NCBI RefSeq assembly: GCF_900107925.1
Contig: NZ_FNUJ01000001.1
Span: forward strand, 1,116,001-1,180,000
Source of the DNA: Amycolatopsis pretoriensis
Lineage (GTDB): Bacteria > Actinomycetota > Actinomycetes > Mycobacteriales > Pseudonocardiaceae
DNA length: 64,000 bases
Direction of reading: 5' to 3'
In this document: piece by piece, positions 33,525 to 42,163 of the stretch
Layout: every line of letters starts with the position of its first letter
Numbering within the stretch: position 1 is the first letter of the stretch
Made by a program: the position numbers and the translations under genes
The notes under the pieces: generated by a model
The model's input: only the letters and a program-made list of their open reading frames with translations
Told to the model about the DNA's origin: nothing
The model's database searches: none

Positions 33525-34847
33525 GTGACCGAACCGAACCTGATCGAAGCCGCCGCGGCCGAGGCCGTCACGCTGACCAGCGAGCTCATCCGCATCGACA
33601 CGACCAACACCGGCGATCCCGACACGCTGGTCGGCGAGCGGGCGGCGGCGGAGTACGTGGCGGAGAAGCTGACCGACGCCGGCTACGAGATCACCTACGT
33701 CGAGTCGGGTGGGAAGAACCGGCACAACGTCATCGTGCGGCTGGAAGGCGCCGACCGGTCCCGGGGCGGGCTGCTCATCCACGGCCACCTCGACGCTGTC
33801 CCCGCCGACGCTTCGGAGTGGTCGGTCCACCCCTTCTCCGGCGCGGTCCAGGACGACTACGTCTGGGGTCGCGGCGCGGTCGACATGAAGGACATGTGCG
33901 GCATGGCGCTCGCGCTGGCCCGGCATTACAAGCTGAACAACGTCGTGCCGCCGCGTGACCTCGTCTTCGCCTTCCTCGCCGACGAAGAGGCCGGCGGCAA
34001 GTACGGCGCCCAGTGGCTCGTCGAGCACCGCCCCGAGCTGTTCGAGGGTGTCACCGAGGCGATCAGCGAGGTCGGCGGGTTCTCGATCACGCTCAAGGAC
34101 GACGTCCGCGCGTACCTGATCGAGACGGCCGAAAAGGGCATCCGCTGGATGAAGCTGCGCGTGCGCGGCACGGCGGGCCACGGCTCGATGATCCACCGCG
34201 ACAACGCCGTGACGAAGCTGTCCGAGGCCGTCGCCAAGCTCGGCAACCACCGCTTCCCGCTGGTGCTCACCGACTCCGTGAAGGAGTTCCTCGCCGGCGT
34301 CACCGAGATCACCGGCTGGGACTTCCCCGAGGACGACCTCGAGGGCTCGGTCGCCAAGCTGGGCAACATCTCCCGGATGATCGGCGCGACCCTGCGCGAC
34401 ACCGCGAACCCGACGATGCTCACCGCCGGGTACAAGTCGAACGTCATCCCGTCGGTCGCCGAAGCCGCCGTGGACTGCCGGATCCTGCCGGGTCGTCTGG
34501 AGGCGTTCGACCGCGAGCTCGACGAGCTGCTCGGGCCGGACATCGAGAAGGAGTGGATGGAGCTCCCGCCGGTCGAGACGACGTTCGACGGCGCTCTCGT
34601 CGACGCCATGACCGCCGCGGTGCTCGCCGAGGACCCGGGTGCGAAGACGTTGCCGTACATGCTTTCCGGCGGTACGGACGCGAAGTCCTTCCAGGAACTG
34701 GGCATCCGCAACTTCGGCTTCGCGCCGCTCAAGCTGCCGGCCGACCTCGACTTCTCGGCGCTGTTCCACGGCGTCGACGAGCGCGTCCCGGTCGAGGCGC
34801 TGAAGTTCGGCACCCGCGTGCTGGACCGGTTCCTGCGCACCAGCTGA
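33525..34847 (+). CDS. M20-family metallopeptidase (DapE/ArgE-like)
   Basis: A 440-aa M20 dinuclear zinc peptidase. Metal ligands and catalytic groups are present: His and Asp in IHGHLDAVP, Asp in GRGAVDMKDM, the Glu pair in DEEAGG and the dimerisation segment GTAGHGSMIHRDNA. Members hydrolyse amide bonds of small substrates; the relative I recall in mycobacteria (Rv2141c) carries the name DapE2 without a proven role. The GTG lies 7 nt after GATAGGAA, so the message is probably leaderless. The next gene starts inside its stop codon (TGATG). Confidence 0.85.
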   Translation: MTEPNLIEAAAAEAVTLTSELIRIDTTNTGDPDTLVGERAAAEYVAEKLTDAGYEITYVESGGKNRHNVIVRLEGADRSRGGLLIHGHLDAVPADASEWSVHPFSGAVQDDYVWGRGAVDMKDMCGMALALARHYKLNNVVPPRDLVFAFLADEEAGGKYGAQWLVEHRPELFEGVTEAISEVGGFSITLKDDVRAYLIETAEKGIRWMKLRVRGTAGHGSMIHRDNAVTKLSEAVAKLGNHRFPLVLTDSVKEFLAGVTEITGWDFPEDDLEGSVAKLGNISRMIGATLRDTANPTMLTAGYKSNVIPSVAEAAVDCRILPGRLEAFDRELDELLGPDIEKEWMELPPVETTFDGALVDAMTAAVLAEDPGAKTLPYMLSGGTDAKSFQELGIRNFGFAPLKLPADLDFSALFHGVDERVPVEALKFGTRVLDRFLRTS

Positions 34848-35740
34848 TGACCGCGTTCGCACTCGCCGACGGCACGTCCCTGCAGGTGGTGCGCAGGGGC
34901 GACCCGGCCGCGCCGGTCACCGTGGTGTTCGTCCACGGCTACGCGCTCGACCAGTGCAGCTGGGGCCGGGTCGCGCCGCTGGTGCCGGACGCCGCCGAGG
35001 GGCCGGTGGCCGTGGTGACCTACGACCAGCGCGGCCACGGCGGGTCGGGGCGGGCGCGGCGCGGTACCGCGACGATGGCGCAGCTCGGCGACGACCTCGC
35101 GGAGCTCCTCGAGCGCGAAGTCCCGGCGGGCCGGGTGGTCCTGGTGGGGCACGACATGGGCGGCCTGGCGATCATGTCGCTGTCCCAGCGGCACCCGGCG
35201 TTGTTCGAAGCGCGCGTGTCAGGGCTGGTGCTGCTGGCGACGTCGTCGGGGACGCTCGCCACCGAGGTCTCGGCGGCCTGGCCGAACGCGCTGGGCAAGC
35301 TGGCCCGCGACCTCGAAGCGGTGCTCGGCTCGAAGCTGTTCGGGGTGGTGCGTGAGCACACGAGCCGGGCGGTCAGCGCGGGCCTGCGGTGGTGGCTCTT
35401 CGGCGACGACCCGGACCCGGAGCTGGTCGAGCTGACCGTGAAGATGATCCGCGGCAACTGGCCGCACACCGTGTCGCTGTTCCGCCCGGCGCTGGACGCC
35501 TACGCCCGGGACGCGGCGTTGGCCCAGGTCAGCGGCCTGCCGGTGACGGCGATCGTGGGGGAGCGGGACCGGATCGTCCGCGCGTCCGACGTCGAGGAGT
35601 GGGTCGGCGGCCTCGACGACGGGACGGCGGTGGTGCTGCCCGGCGTCGGCCACGTCGTGCCGCTGGAGGCCGCGGCGCAGGTGCTGCCGCGGGTGGTCGC
35701 GCTGGTCAACGCCGGTTACCGACAAGACGAGAGTTCTTGA
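34847..35740 (+). CDS. Alpha/beta hydrolase with an Asp nucleophile (dehalogenase/epoxide hydrolase type)
   Basis: A 297-aa alpha/beta hydrolase whose ATG shares the A of the M20 stop (TGATG). The nucleophile elbow reads VGHDMGGLA, so the attacking residue is Asp rather than Ser, as in haloalkane dehalogenases and epoxide hydrolases. The oxyanion motif is HGYALDQCSW, the acid probably lies in VGERDRIVR, and the base is His in GVGHVVPLE. The substrate is unknown. Translational coupling to the peptidase suggests the two act together. Confidence 0.8.
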   Translation: MTAFALADGTSLQVVRRGDPAAPVTVVFVHGYALDQCSWGRVAPLVPDAAEGPVAVVTYDQRGHGGSGRARRGTATMAQLGDDLAELLEREVPAGRVVLVGHDMGGLAIMSLSQRHPALFEARVSGLVLLATSSGTLATEVSAAWPNALGKLARDLEAVLGSKLFGVVREHTSRAVSAGLRWWLFGDDPDPELVELTVKMIRGNWPHTVSLFRPALDAYARDAALAQVSGLPVTAIVGERDRIVRASDVEEWVGGLDDGTAVVLPGVGHVVPLEAAAQVLPRVVALVNAGYRQDESS

Positions 35741-35765
35741 CAAGTTCTTTGTTCGGCTGGATGCT
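35723..35765 (+). promoter_or_regulatory. Promoter and operator of the ArsR-type gene
   Basis: A perfect -35 TTGACA (35737-35742) is 17 bp from GATGCT (35760-35765), and the ATG at 35772 lies 7 nt after the -10. The -35 overlaps CTTGACAAG and the inverted repeat CAAGA-N7-TCTTG (about 35723-35739). Autorepression by the encoded regulator is the simple reading. Confidence 0.55.
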
Positions 35766-35771
35766 GGGCGT

Positions 35772-36371
35772 ATGTTCTCCGTGGCGGTGATCGAAGACCC
35801 GGCCGCGGCCGAGGTGTCGCTGGACCCGATCCGCGCCCGGCTGCTGGCCGAACTGGCGGAGCCGGCGTCGGCGACGATGCTGGCCGCGCGTGTCGACCTG
35901 CCGCGTCAGAAGGTCAACTACCACCTGCGGGCGCTGGAAGCGCACGGGCTGGTGGAGCTGGTCGAAGAGCGGCGCAAGGGCAACGTCACCGAGCGGATGA
36001 TGCGGGCGACGGCGTCGTCGTACGTGATCTCGCCGGCCGCCTTGGCCGCCGTGCAGCCGGATCCGGCCCAGTCGCCGGACCGGCTTTCGGCCCGGTGGCT
36101 GCTCGCCGTCGCCGGCCGGCTGGTGCGTGACGTCGGCGTGCTGATCACCGGCGCGGCCAAGGCCGAGCGGCGCGTCGCGACCTTCGCGCTCGACGGCGAG
36201 GTCCGGTTCGCCTCCGCGGCCGACCGCGCGGCGTTCGCCGAGGAGCTCGCCACCGCCGTCACGACCCTGGTCGGCAAGTACCACGACGAAACGGCCGAAA
36301 AGGGCCGCCCGCACCGGGTGGTCGTCGCCGTCCACCCGAGCGTCCCGGAGGAGACCGCCAGTGGGGCATGA
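35772..36371 (+). CDS. ArsR-like winged-helix regulator
   Basis: A 199-aa regulator. The N-terminal winged helix is LDPIRARLLAELAEPASATMLAARVDLPRQKVNYHLRALEAHG, read here as the key segments LDPIRARLLAEL and VNYHLRALEAHGLV, the ArsR/HTH_20 pattern with no metal-binding CVC. The C-terminal half resembles a ligand domain or tetramerisation helix set. It overlaps the next gene (an SRPBCC protein) by 11 bp, a common pairing in actinobacteria in which the regulator controls an AHSA1-type protein. The transcript is probably leaderless. Confidence 0.82.
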   Translation: MFSVAVIEDPAAAEVSLDPIRARLLAELAEPASATMLAARVDLPRQKVNYHLRALEAHGLVELVEERRKGNVTERMMRATASSYVISPAALAAVQPDPAQSPDRLSARWLLAVAGRLVRDVGVLITGAAKAERRVATFALDGEVRFASAADRAAFAEELATAVTTLVGKYHDETAEKGRPHRVVVAVHPSVPEETASGA

Positions 36372-37080
36372 GTTCGAAGCGACCGACGTCGCCGAGGTCG
36401 ACGCGACGCCGGAGCAGGTGTGGGACGCCATCGCGACCGGCCCGGGCATCGACTCGTGGTTCATGGGCCGCAACGAGGTCGAGGGCGGCACCGGCGGCGT
36501 GGTCCGCGGCGCGTTCGGCGGGTACAAGCCGGAGTACCGGATCCGGGAGTGGGACCCCCTGGAAAAGCTCGTCTACGGCAGCGATCCCGCGCCGGACGGG
36601 CGGAAGATCGCGTATGAGTTCCTCATCGAGGGCCGGGCCGGCGGGAGCACGGTGCTCCGCTGCGTCACCAGCGGCTTCCTGCCCGGCGACGACTGGGAGG
36701 ACGAGTTCGAGGCGATGACCACGGGCAACGAGCTGTTCTTCCGCACGCTCGTCGAGTACGTGACGCACTTCGCCGGGCGCGCGGCGGTCCCGGTGACGGC
36801 GTTCGGGCCGCCGGTGGGGGACTGGCCCGCCGCCTGGGCCCGGCTCGGCACGGCGCTGGGGCTGTCGTCACGGCCCGCCGAGGGCGACCGCGCCCTCGAC
36901 GGCGTCGTCTACGCGGCCAACGACCAGACGGTCGGCATCCGGACGGCGGACGCGATGCTCCGGTTCATCAAGGGCTTCCACGGCCCGCTGGTCGCGTCCC
37001 ACCACGTCTTCACCCCGGGCGCGGACGCCGAGACCGAGGAGAAGACCTGGAGCGACTGGCTGACCCGCGTCTTCGACTAG
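36361..37080 (+). CDS. SRPBCC/AHSA1-domain protein
   Basis: A 239-aa protein. Residues 1-145 form a START-like SRPBCC fold (ATDVAEVDATPEQVWDAIATGPG, motif TPEQVWDAI; then WDPLEKLVY and GSTVLRCVTSG). The remaining about 95 residues, starting with PVTAFGPP, are an extra domain of unknown type. The GTG start lies inside the end of the ArsR-type gene. Such proteins bind hydrophobic ligands or assist in their modification. The TAG stop shares CTAG with the stop of the convergent DUF5703 gene. Confidence 0.8.
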   Translation: MGHEFEATDVAEVDATPEQVWDAIATGPGIDSWFMGRNEVEGGTGGVVRGAFGGYKPEYRIREWDPLEKLVYGSDPAPDGRKIAYEFLIEGRAGGSTVLRCVTSGFLPGDDWEDEFEAMTTGNELFFRTLVEYVTHFAGRAAVPVTAFGPPVGDWPAAWARLGTALGLSSRPAEGDRALDGVVYAANDQTVGIRTADAMLRFIKGFHGPLVASHHVFTPGADAETEEKTWSDWLTRVFD

Positions 37081-37301
37081 GTCGGGAGCGCGCCCGGGAG
37101 GCTTTCCTTCGTCTTCTTGCGGCGCAACCAGACCCTGCGCGTGCCGTCGGCGTAGAGCCGGACCGTGCGCAGTTCCCAGCCCGCGAACTCCGCGTGGATG
37201 GAGAGCTGGATCGCCGCCGCGCGCCGGGACACGCCCGGGGGGAGGTGCAGGCGGCGATACTCCCAATCCCCTTCGACCACCGCCTCGCTGACCGTCGTCA
37301 T
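37077..37301 (-). CDS. DUF5703-family small protein
   Basis: A 74-aa basic protein. GDWEYRRLHLPPGVSRRAA, HAEFAGWELRTVRLYADG and RRVWLRRK match the DUF5703 proteins I recall next to uppP and lppL in mycobacteria and relatives. Function unknown. Its ATG overlaps the stop of the upstream lipoprotein gene by 4 nt, so the two are coupled. Its stop lies in the same CTAG as the convergent SRPBCC gene. Confidence 0.8.
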   Translation of the reverse strand: MTTVSEAVVEGDWEYRRLHLPPGVSRRAAAIQLSIHAEFAGWELRTVRLYADGTRRVWLRRKKTKESLPGALPT

Positions 37302-38308
37302 GGCTGGATCACCTGGGTCCCTTCTCCGGCGGCCGAGCCGATGACCACCCGGCCGCTCTTTTCGTCCACCCCGACCGAGTCCGGCTGGCGCACGGTGGGG
37401 AACCGGTACTTCTCGACGGGCTCGCCGCCGCGGACGTCGAACCCCACCACCTCGTTGCGTTCGGTGAGCGTCACCCAGGCCAGGCTCCGCTGCGCGTCGT
37501 AGGCGATCCCGTACACGCCGCCCGGCACCGGGTAGCGCTGCCGCATGATCAACGGCGAAGCGGTGAACGCGATCAACGCGCCCGCGCGCGCGTCCGTCAC
37601 CAGCACCCGCCCGTAGGAGTCCGCCACCGCGTTCGCGGCGCCGTCGCCCGCGCGCAGACCCTCGCCGACCGTTCCGGCGGCGACGTCGACCGAGAACACC
37701 GCGGTCCGCAGCCGGTCCAGCACCACGACCCCCTTGCCGGTGTCCACGACGTCGTCGGCGCTGTAGAGCTGCCCGCCGATCGTCCGCGCCGGTCCCGTCG
37801 CCGGCAGCACCTGGATGTCCTTCGCCGCCCCCATTGCGACCAGCCGGTCGGCGCCGTAGACGATGCTCGACGCCGGCTGCCCGCCCGTCTTCGTCTCCGT
37901 GAGCTTCCGGTCCGGCAGCGACAGCTGCTGCACCACCCCCTGCGCCGGCTCCGCGATCTCGACCCGCCCCGGCGCCACGGTCAGCTTCTCCGCTTTGCCG
38001 TATAACGGCATATTCACCGGGGCGGACGCGAGCGCGTTCAGGTCGTACAGCTGCAAAGACGGCGGTTGAGCGAGAGCGACGACGAGGGTTCCCTCGGCGA
38101 CGGCCAGCGCCGACACCGCTCCGGAAGCGAGCACCTGACCGGCGGGCTTCACGGTCACGGCGGGGGAGACCGCCGGCTTGGCCGCCACGGGGTTCGCGAC
38201 GATCTGCAGCTCGTCGCTGTTGTCGGTCTTGGCCGACGAGCAGCCGGAGAGCACCAGGGCACCGGCGAGCGGGATCGTGATCCACGACACGGCGGCGAAC
38301 CGACGCAC
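37298..38308 (-). CDS. LppL-like beta-propeller lipoprotein
   Basis: A 336-aa lipoprotein. The GTG start with GGAGG 7 nt upstream gives a short signal peptide ending in LVLSGC (Cys23). The mature protein has repeated strands such as GTLVVALAQPPSLQLYDL, GVYGIAYDAQRSLAWVTL and PDSVGVDEKSGRVVIGSA, as in YncE/SMP-30-like propellers. Its position beside DUF5703, UppP and a histidine phosphatase matches LppL (Rv2138) of mycobacteria as I remember it. A rare TTA leucine codon at 38003-38005 (in MPLYG) could make translation depend on the bldA tRNA. Envelope function, unknown ligand. Confidence 0.78.
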   Translation of the reverse strand: MRRFAAVSWITIPLAGALVLSGCSSAKTDNSDELQIVANPVAAKPAVSPAVTVKPAGQVLASGAVSALAVAEGTLVVALAQPPSLQLYDLNALASAPVNMPLYGKAEKLTVAPGRVEIAEPAQGVVQQLSLPDRKLTETKTGGQPASSIVYGADRLVAMGAAKDIQVLPATGPARTIGGQLYSADDVVDTGKGVVVLDRLRTAVFSVDVAAGTVGEGLRAGDGAANAVADSYGRVLVTDARAGALIAFTASPLIMRQRYPVPGGVYGIAYDAQRSLAWVTLTERNEVVGFDVRGGEPVEKYRFPTVRQPDSVGVDEKSGRVVIGSAAGEGTQVIQP

Positions 38309-38399
38309 GTTGCTGCCTCCAGGTGTCCCTCGACGGGCGGTCAACACCAGCATCCTCCACGATCGTCTTGCCGTCACGCGCATGTCACCCAACAGACAC

Positions 38400-39368
38400 C
38401 TAATGCGGCCAGCGCTCCGGGTAGCCGGCCTCGATGGCGCTGACGTCGTCGAGCGCCGAGCGGATCGCGGGTGGGAGGGTGATGTCCTCCGCCGTCAGCG
38501 AGCCGGTGAGCTGGCCGGTGTCCCGGGCGCCGACGACCGGGGCGACGACGCCGGGCCGGTCGCGGACCCAGGCCAGCGCCACGGCCAGCGGCGACGTGCC
38601 GAGCCCGTCGGCCGCGGTGGCCACCGCCTGCACGATCCGGGCGGCCCGGTCGGTGCGGTGGTGCTCGACGTAACCGGCGTACGCGCTGTTCGCGCCGCGC
38701 GAGTCGGCGGGCGTGCCGGTGCGGTACTTGCCGGTCAGCACGCCGCGGCCCAGGGGCGCCCAGGGCAGCAGCCCGATGCCGTGGTGCTCGGCGGCGGGGA
38801 CGACCTCGCGGTCCACCCCGCGTTCCAGGAGCGAGTACTCGACCTGGGTGGAGACGATCGGGGCGACCGCGGCGGCGCCGGCGGCGGCCGTCGCGAGCTG
38901 CCAGCCCGCGTAGTTCGAGACGCCGACGTACCGGGCCTTGCCGCTGGTCACGGCGTACTCGAGGGCGGCGAGGGTCTCGGCGATCGGCACGCAGGTGTCC
39001 CAGGCGTGCAGCTGCCAGAGGTCGATGTGGTCGGTGCCGAGCCGCTTGAGCGAGCCTTCGAGCGCGCTGAGCAGGGCGCCGCGGGAGGCGCCGCCGCCGA
39101 AGGGGCCGTCGGTGCGCCGGGCGACCGCCTTCGTCGCGAGGACGACGTCGTCGCGGGGCACGAGGTCGCCGAGCAGTGAGCCGAGCACCCGCTCGCTCTC
39201 GCCCTCGCCGTAGATGTCGGCCGTGTCCACCAGGGTGCCGCCGGCGTCCACGAAGGTGACCAGCTGGCTGGCGGCCTCTTCCGCGTCGGTGTCGCCACCC
39301 CAGGTCATGGTGCCGAGCGCCATCCGCGAGACGCGCAGTCCCGACCGGCCGAGCAGTCGCTTTTCCAC
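38400..39368 (-). CDS. Aldo/keto reductase
   Basis: A 322-aa AKR. The catalytic tetrad residues are visible in LVDTADIYGEGESE (Asp, Tyr), VLATKAV (Lys) and LWQLHAWD (His); the NADPH end is VVAPVVGARDTGQL. The short form beginning VEKRLLGRSGLRVSRMALG (GTG at 39368) is chosen because TAGGCT on the minus strand (39377-39382) lies 9 nt upstream, a leaderless pattern divergent from the F420-type gene. Similar AKRs (YajO/tas type) reduce aldehydes and ketones; the natural substrate is unknown. Confidence 0.87.
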   Translation of the reverse strand: MEKRLLGRSGLRVSRMALGTMTWGGDTDAEEAASQLVTFVDAGGTLVDTADIYGEGESERVLGSLLGDLVPRDDVVLATKAVARRTDGPFGGGASRGALLSALEGSLKRLGTDHIDLWQLHAWDTCVPIAETLAALEYAVTSGKARYVGVSNYAGWQLATAAAGAAAVAPIVSTQVEYSLLERGVDREVVPAAEHHGIGLLPWAPLGRGVLTGKYRTGTPADSRGANSAYAGYVEHHRTDRAARIVQAVATAADGLGTSPLAVALAWVRDRPGVVAPVVGARDTGQLTGSLTAEDITLPPAIRSALDDVSAIEAGYPERWPH

Positions 39369-39455
39369 GACCGCCGAGCCTAGTGGGCAGCCTGGTCCGA
39401 ACATGACCAAGGTGAGTCGTGTCGCGCCCGAGGGCCCCCGTTAGGGTCTGGCCCC

Positions 39456-40493
39456 GTGCGACTCGGACTGAATCTCGGCTACTGGGGAGCGGGGAACGAC
39501 CCCGCGAACCTGGCCCTGGCGAAACAAGCGGACGAACTGGGCTACGCCGTCGTGTGGGCGGCGGAGGCGTACGGCTCGGACGCCGTGACCGTGCTGACCT
39601 GGATCGCCGCTCAGACCACGCGGATCGACGTCGGTGCCGCCGTGCTGCAGATCCCGGCCCGGACGCCGGCGATGACCGCGATGACCGCCGCGACCCTCGA
39701 CACGCTCTCGGGCGGCCGGTTCCGGCTCGGCCTGGGCGTGTCCGGCCCGCAGGTGTCCGAGGGCTGGCACGGCGTGCGGTTCGCTTCGCCGCTGGGCCGC
39801 ACCCGCGAGTACGCGTCGATCGTGCGTTCGGCGTTGCGGCGTGAACGGCTGAAGTTCGAGGGCGAGCACTTCACGCTGCCGCTGCCGGACGGCCCCGGCA
39901 AGGCGCTGCGGCTGACCGTCCGGCCCGCGCGCAAGCACATCCCGCTCTACCTGGCCGCGATCGGCCCGAAGAACCTGGAGCTGACCGGGGAGATCGCCGA
40001 CGGCTGGCTGCCGGTGTTCTTCTCGCCGGCGCACGCGGGGGAGCAGCTGGCTCAGCTGCGGGCCGGCGCCGAGCGGGCCGGCCGGACGCTCGACGGTTTC
40101 GACGTCGTCCCCACCGTGCCGCTCGTCCCGGGCGAGGACTGGAAGGTGTGCGCGGACGCCGTCCGCGGGTACGCGGCGCTCTACCTCGGCGGCATGGGCA
40201 GCCGGGAGAAGAACTTCTACAACCGGCTGGCGGCCCGGATGGGCTTCGAAGCCGAAGCCGCCGACGTGCAGGAGAAATACCTGGCCGGCGACCGCGCCGG
40301 GGCGATGGCGGCGGTGCCGCTGGAGTTCCTCGACGCGACGTCGCTGCTGGGCCCGAAGGAACGGATCGCGGAGAAGATGACCGAATTCGCCGAGGCCGGC
40401 GTGACGACCCTGTCGGTGTCGCCGTTCACCCCCGACCCGGCCGGCGCGCTGACCACCGCCGTCGAGGCACTCGAGCTGGCGGGGGTGGCCTGA
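39456..40493 (+). CDS. LLM-class F420-dependent oxidoreductase
   Basis: A 345-aa luciferase-like TIM barrel. It has LGLNLGYWG at the N-terminus, [40 protein letters not shown] (motif [10 protein letters not shown]) and [12 protein letters not shown]. The family uses F420 or FMN to oxidise alcohols or reduce activated C=C or C=O bonds. The GTG is 9 nt after TAGGGT (39442-39447), so the transcript is probably leaderless. It ends 1 nt before uppP, so the two are cotranscribed; this pairing recurs in actinobacteria as I recall. Confidence 0.85.
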   Translation: MRLGLNLGYWGAGNDPANLALAKQADELGYAVVWAAEAYGSDAVTVLTWIAAQTTRIDVGAAVLQIPARTPAMTAMTAATLDTLSGGRFRLGLGVSGPQVSEGWHGVRFASPLGRTREYASIVRSALRRERLKFEGEHFTLPLPDGPGKALRLTVRPARKHIPLYLAAIGPKNLELTGEIADGWLPVFFSPAHAGEQLAQLRAGAERAGRTLDGFDVVPTVPLVPGEDWKVCADAVRGYAALYLGGMGSREKNFYNRLAARMGFEAEAADVQEKYLAGDRAGAMAAVPLEFLDATSLLGPKERIAEKMTEFAEAGVTTLSVSPFTPDPAGALTTAVEALELAGVA

Positions 40494-40494
40494 C

Positions 40495-41337
40495 GTGGGC
40501 TGGTTCGAAGCCTTGGTCCTGGGCCTGGTCCAGGGCCTGACCGAGTTCCTGCCGATCTCTTCGAGCGCGCACCTGCGGATCGTCGCGGCGCTCGTCGGCT
40601 GGGACGACCCGGGCGCGGCGTTCACCGCCGTCACCCAGATCGGCACCGAGCTGGCGGTGATCATCTACTTCGGCCCGAAGATCGGGAAGATCCTGCGCGC
40701 CTGGTTCTTCTCGCTGTACAAGCCGGACTGGCGCCGCGACCCGGACGCCCGGCTCGGCTGGCTGATCATCGTCGGGTCGCTGCCGATCGTGGTGCTCGGC
40801 CTGCTGCTGCAGGACCAGATCGACAGCGCGTTCCGCGACCTGCGGATCACCGCGACCGTGCTCATCGTGTTCGGCCTGATCCTGCTCTACGCCGACCGCG
40901 TCGGGAAGCAGGAGCGGACGCTGGACCACCTGACGGTGCCGCACGGCCTCGGCTTCGGTTTCGCGCAGGCGCTGGCGCTGATCCCGGGCGTCTCCCGCTC
41001 GGGCGGCACGACCAGCGCGGGCCTGCTGCTGGGCTACACCCGCGCGGAGGCCGCGGAGTACTCGTTCCTGCTGGCGCTGCCGGCGGTGTTCGGGTCGGGC
41101 GTGTACAAGCTCAAGGACATCGGCTCGGGCGAAGTCCCGGCCCAGTGGGGCCCGACGATCCTGGCGACGCTGGTCGCGTTCGGCGTCGGCTACGCGGTGA
41201 TCGCGTGGCTGATGGCCTACATCAAGAAGCGCAGCTTCGTGCCGTTCGTGATCTACCGGCTGGTCCTCGGCGTGCTGCTGTTCGTGCTGATCTTCACCGG
41301 CGTGCTGGACCCGAACGCGGGCCCGGTCGGCCATTGA
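40495..41337 (+). CDS. uppP: Undecaprenyl-diphosphatase (BacA/UppP)
   Basis: A 280-aa membrane protein of about eight helices. The two family motifs are intact: [12 protein letters not shown] near the N-terminus and [14 protein letters not shown] in the second half; these hold the catalytic Glu, Ser and Arg. It dephosphorylates undecaprenyl diphosphate so that the lipid carrier can be reused in cell-wall synthesis, and its loss or gain affects bacitracin sensitivity. The GTG follows a GGGGGTGG site at the end of the LLM gene. It precedes a histidine phosphatase, as in mycobacteria. Confidence 0.93.
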   Translation: MGWFEALVLGLVQGLTEFLPISSSAHLRIVAALVGWDDPGAAFTAVTQIGTELAVIIYFGPKIGKILRAWFFSLYKPDWRRDPDARLGWLIIVGSLPIVVLGLLLQDQIDSAFRDLRITATVLIVFGLILLYADRVGKQERTLDHLTVPHGLGFGFAQALALIPGVSRSGGTTSAGLLLGYTRAEAAEYSFLLALPAVFGSGVYKLKDIGSGEVPAQWGPTILATLVAFGVGYAVIAWLMAYIKKRSFVPFVIYRLVLGVLLFVLIFTGVLDPNAGPVGH

Positions 41338-41361
41338 TCGCGGCCACGTAGGCTGGGCGTC

Positions 41362-42069
41362 GTGAGTACGGTCATTCTGCTGAGGCACGGCAAGTCGACG
41401 GCCAACGGGTCCGGCATCCTCGCCGGGCGTTCGCCCAAGGTGAACCTCGACGACACCGGCCGCGCCCAGGCGGAAAAGCTGGTCGAGCGGCTGGACGGCG
41501 TGCCCCTTTCGGGGCTCGTCGTCTCGCCCATGCTGCGGTGCAAGCAGACCGTCGGCCCGCTGGCCGCCGCGCGCGGTCTGGACAAGGTCGTCGAGCCCGG
41601 GCTGTCCGAAGTGGACTACGGCGACTGGACCGGCAAGGAGCTCAAGCACCTCGCCAAGGAGCCGCTCTGGCGGGTCGTGCAGGCGCACGCCTCCGCCGCG
41701 GTCTTCCCCGGTGGCGAAGGGCTCGCGGCGATGCAGGCGCGGTCGGTCGCCGCGGTCCGCGCGCACGACCGGCGGATCGCCGCCGAGCACGGGGACCACG
41801 CCGTCTGGCTGCTGTGCAGCCACGGCGACGTGATCAAGTCCATCCTCGCCGACGCCCTCGGCCAGCACCTCGACGCCTTCCAGCGGATCGTCGTCGACCC
41901 GGCGTCGATCTCGGTGGTGCGCTACACCGAGACGCGGCCGTTCGTCACGCGGGTCAACGACCACGGCGGCGACCTGCGCGGGATCGTGCCGCCCGAGCCG
42001 AAGCCGAAGCGGGGCAAGAAGGCCGCTTCGGGCAGCGACGCCGTCGTGGGCGGTACCACCGGCCGGTGA
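41362..42069 (+). CDS. Histidine phosphatase family protein (phosphoglycerate-mutase-like)
   Basis: A 235-aa histidine phosphatase. The phospho-His motif is LLRHGKSTANG, the acid-base Glu lies in SEVDYGDWTG, and the second His is in CSHGDVIKS. The C-terminus is a basic tail (PKPKRGKKAASGS). Members of this gene's neighbourhood group in actinobacteria (Rv2135c type) are broad phosphatases of uncertain substrate. The GTG sits 8 nt after TAGGCT (41349-41354), so it also has its own leaderless promoter despite lying only 24 bp behind uppP. Confidence 0.87.
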   Translation: MSTVILLRHGKSTANGSGILAGRSPKVNLDDTGRAQAEKLVERLDGVPLSGLVVSPMLRCKQTVGPLAAARGLDKVVEPGLSEVDYGDWTGKELKHLAKEPLWRVVQAHASAAVFPGGEGLAAMQARSVAAVRAHDRRIAAEHGDHAVWLLCSHGDVIKSILADALGQHLDAFQRIVVDPASISVVRYTETRPFVTRVNDHGGDLRGIVPPEPKPKRGKKAASGSDAVVGGTTGR

Positions 42070-42163
42070 GCTTGGCCACCTCCGGAAAGCGCTGACATCG
42101 GCACCGGCGGACCACGTAGGGTGGCGGGACCGAGTGTTGTACCCCCACCAGGAGCCTGCCCCG

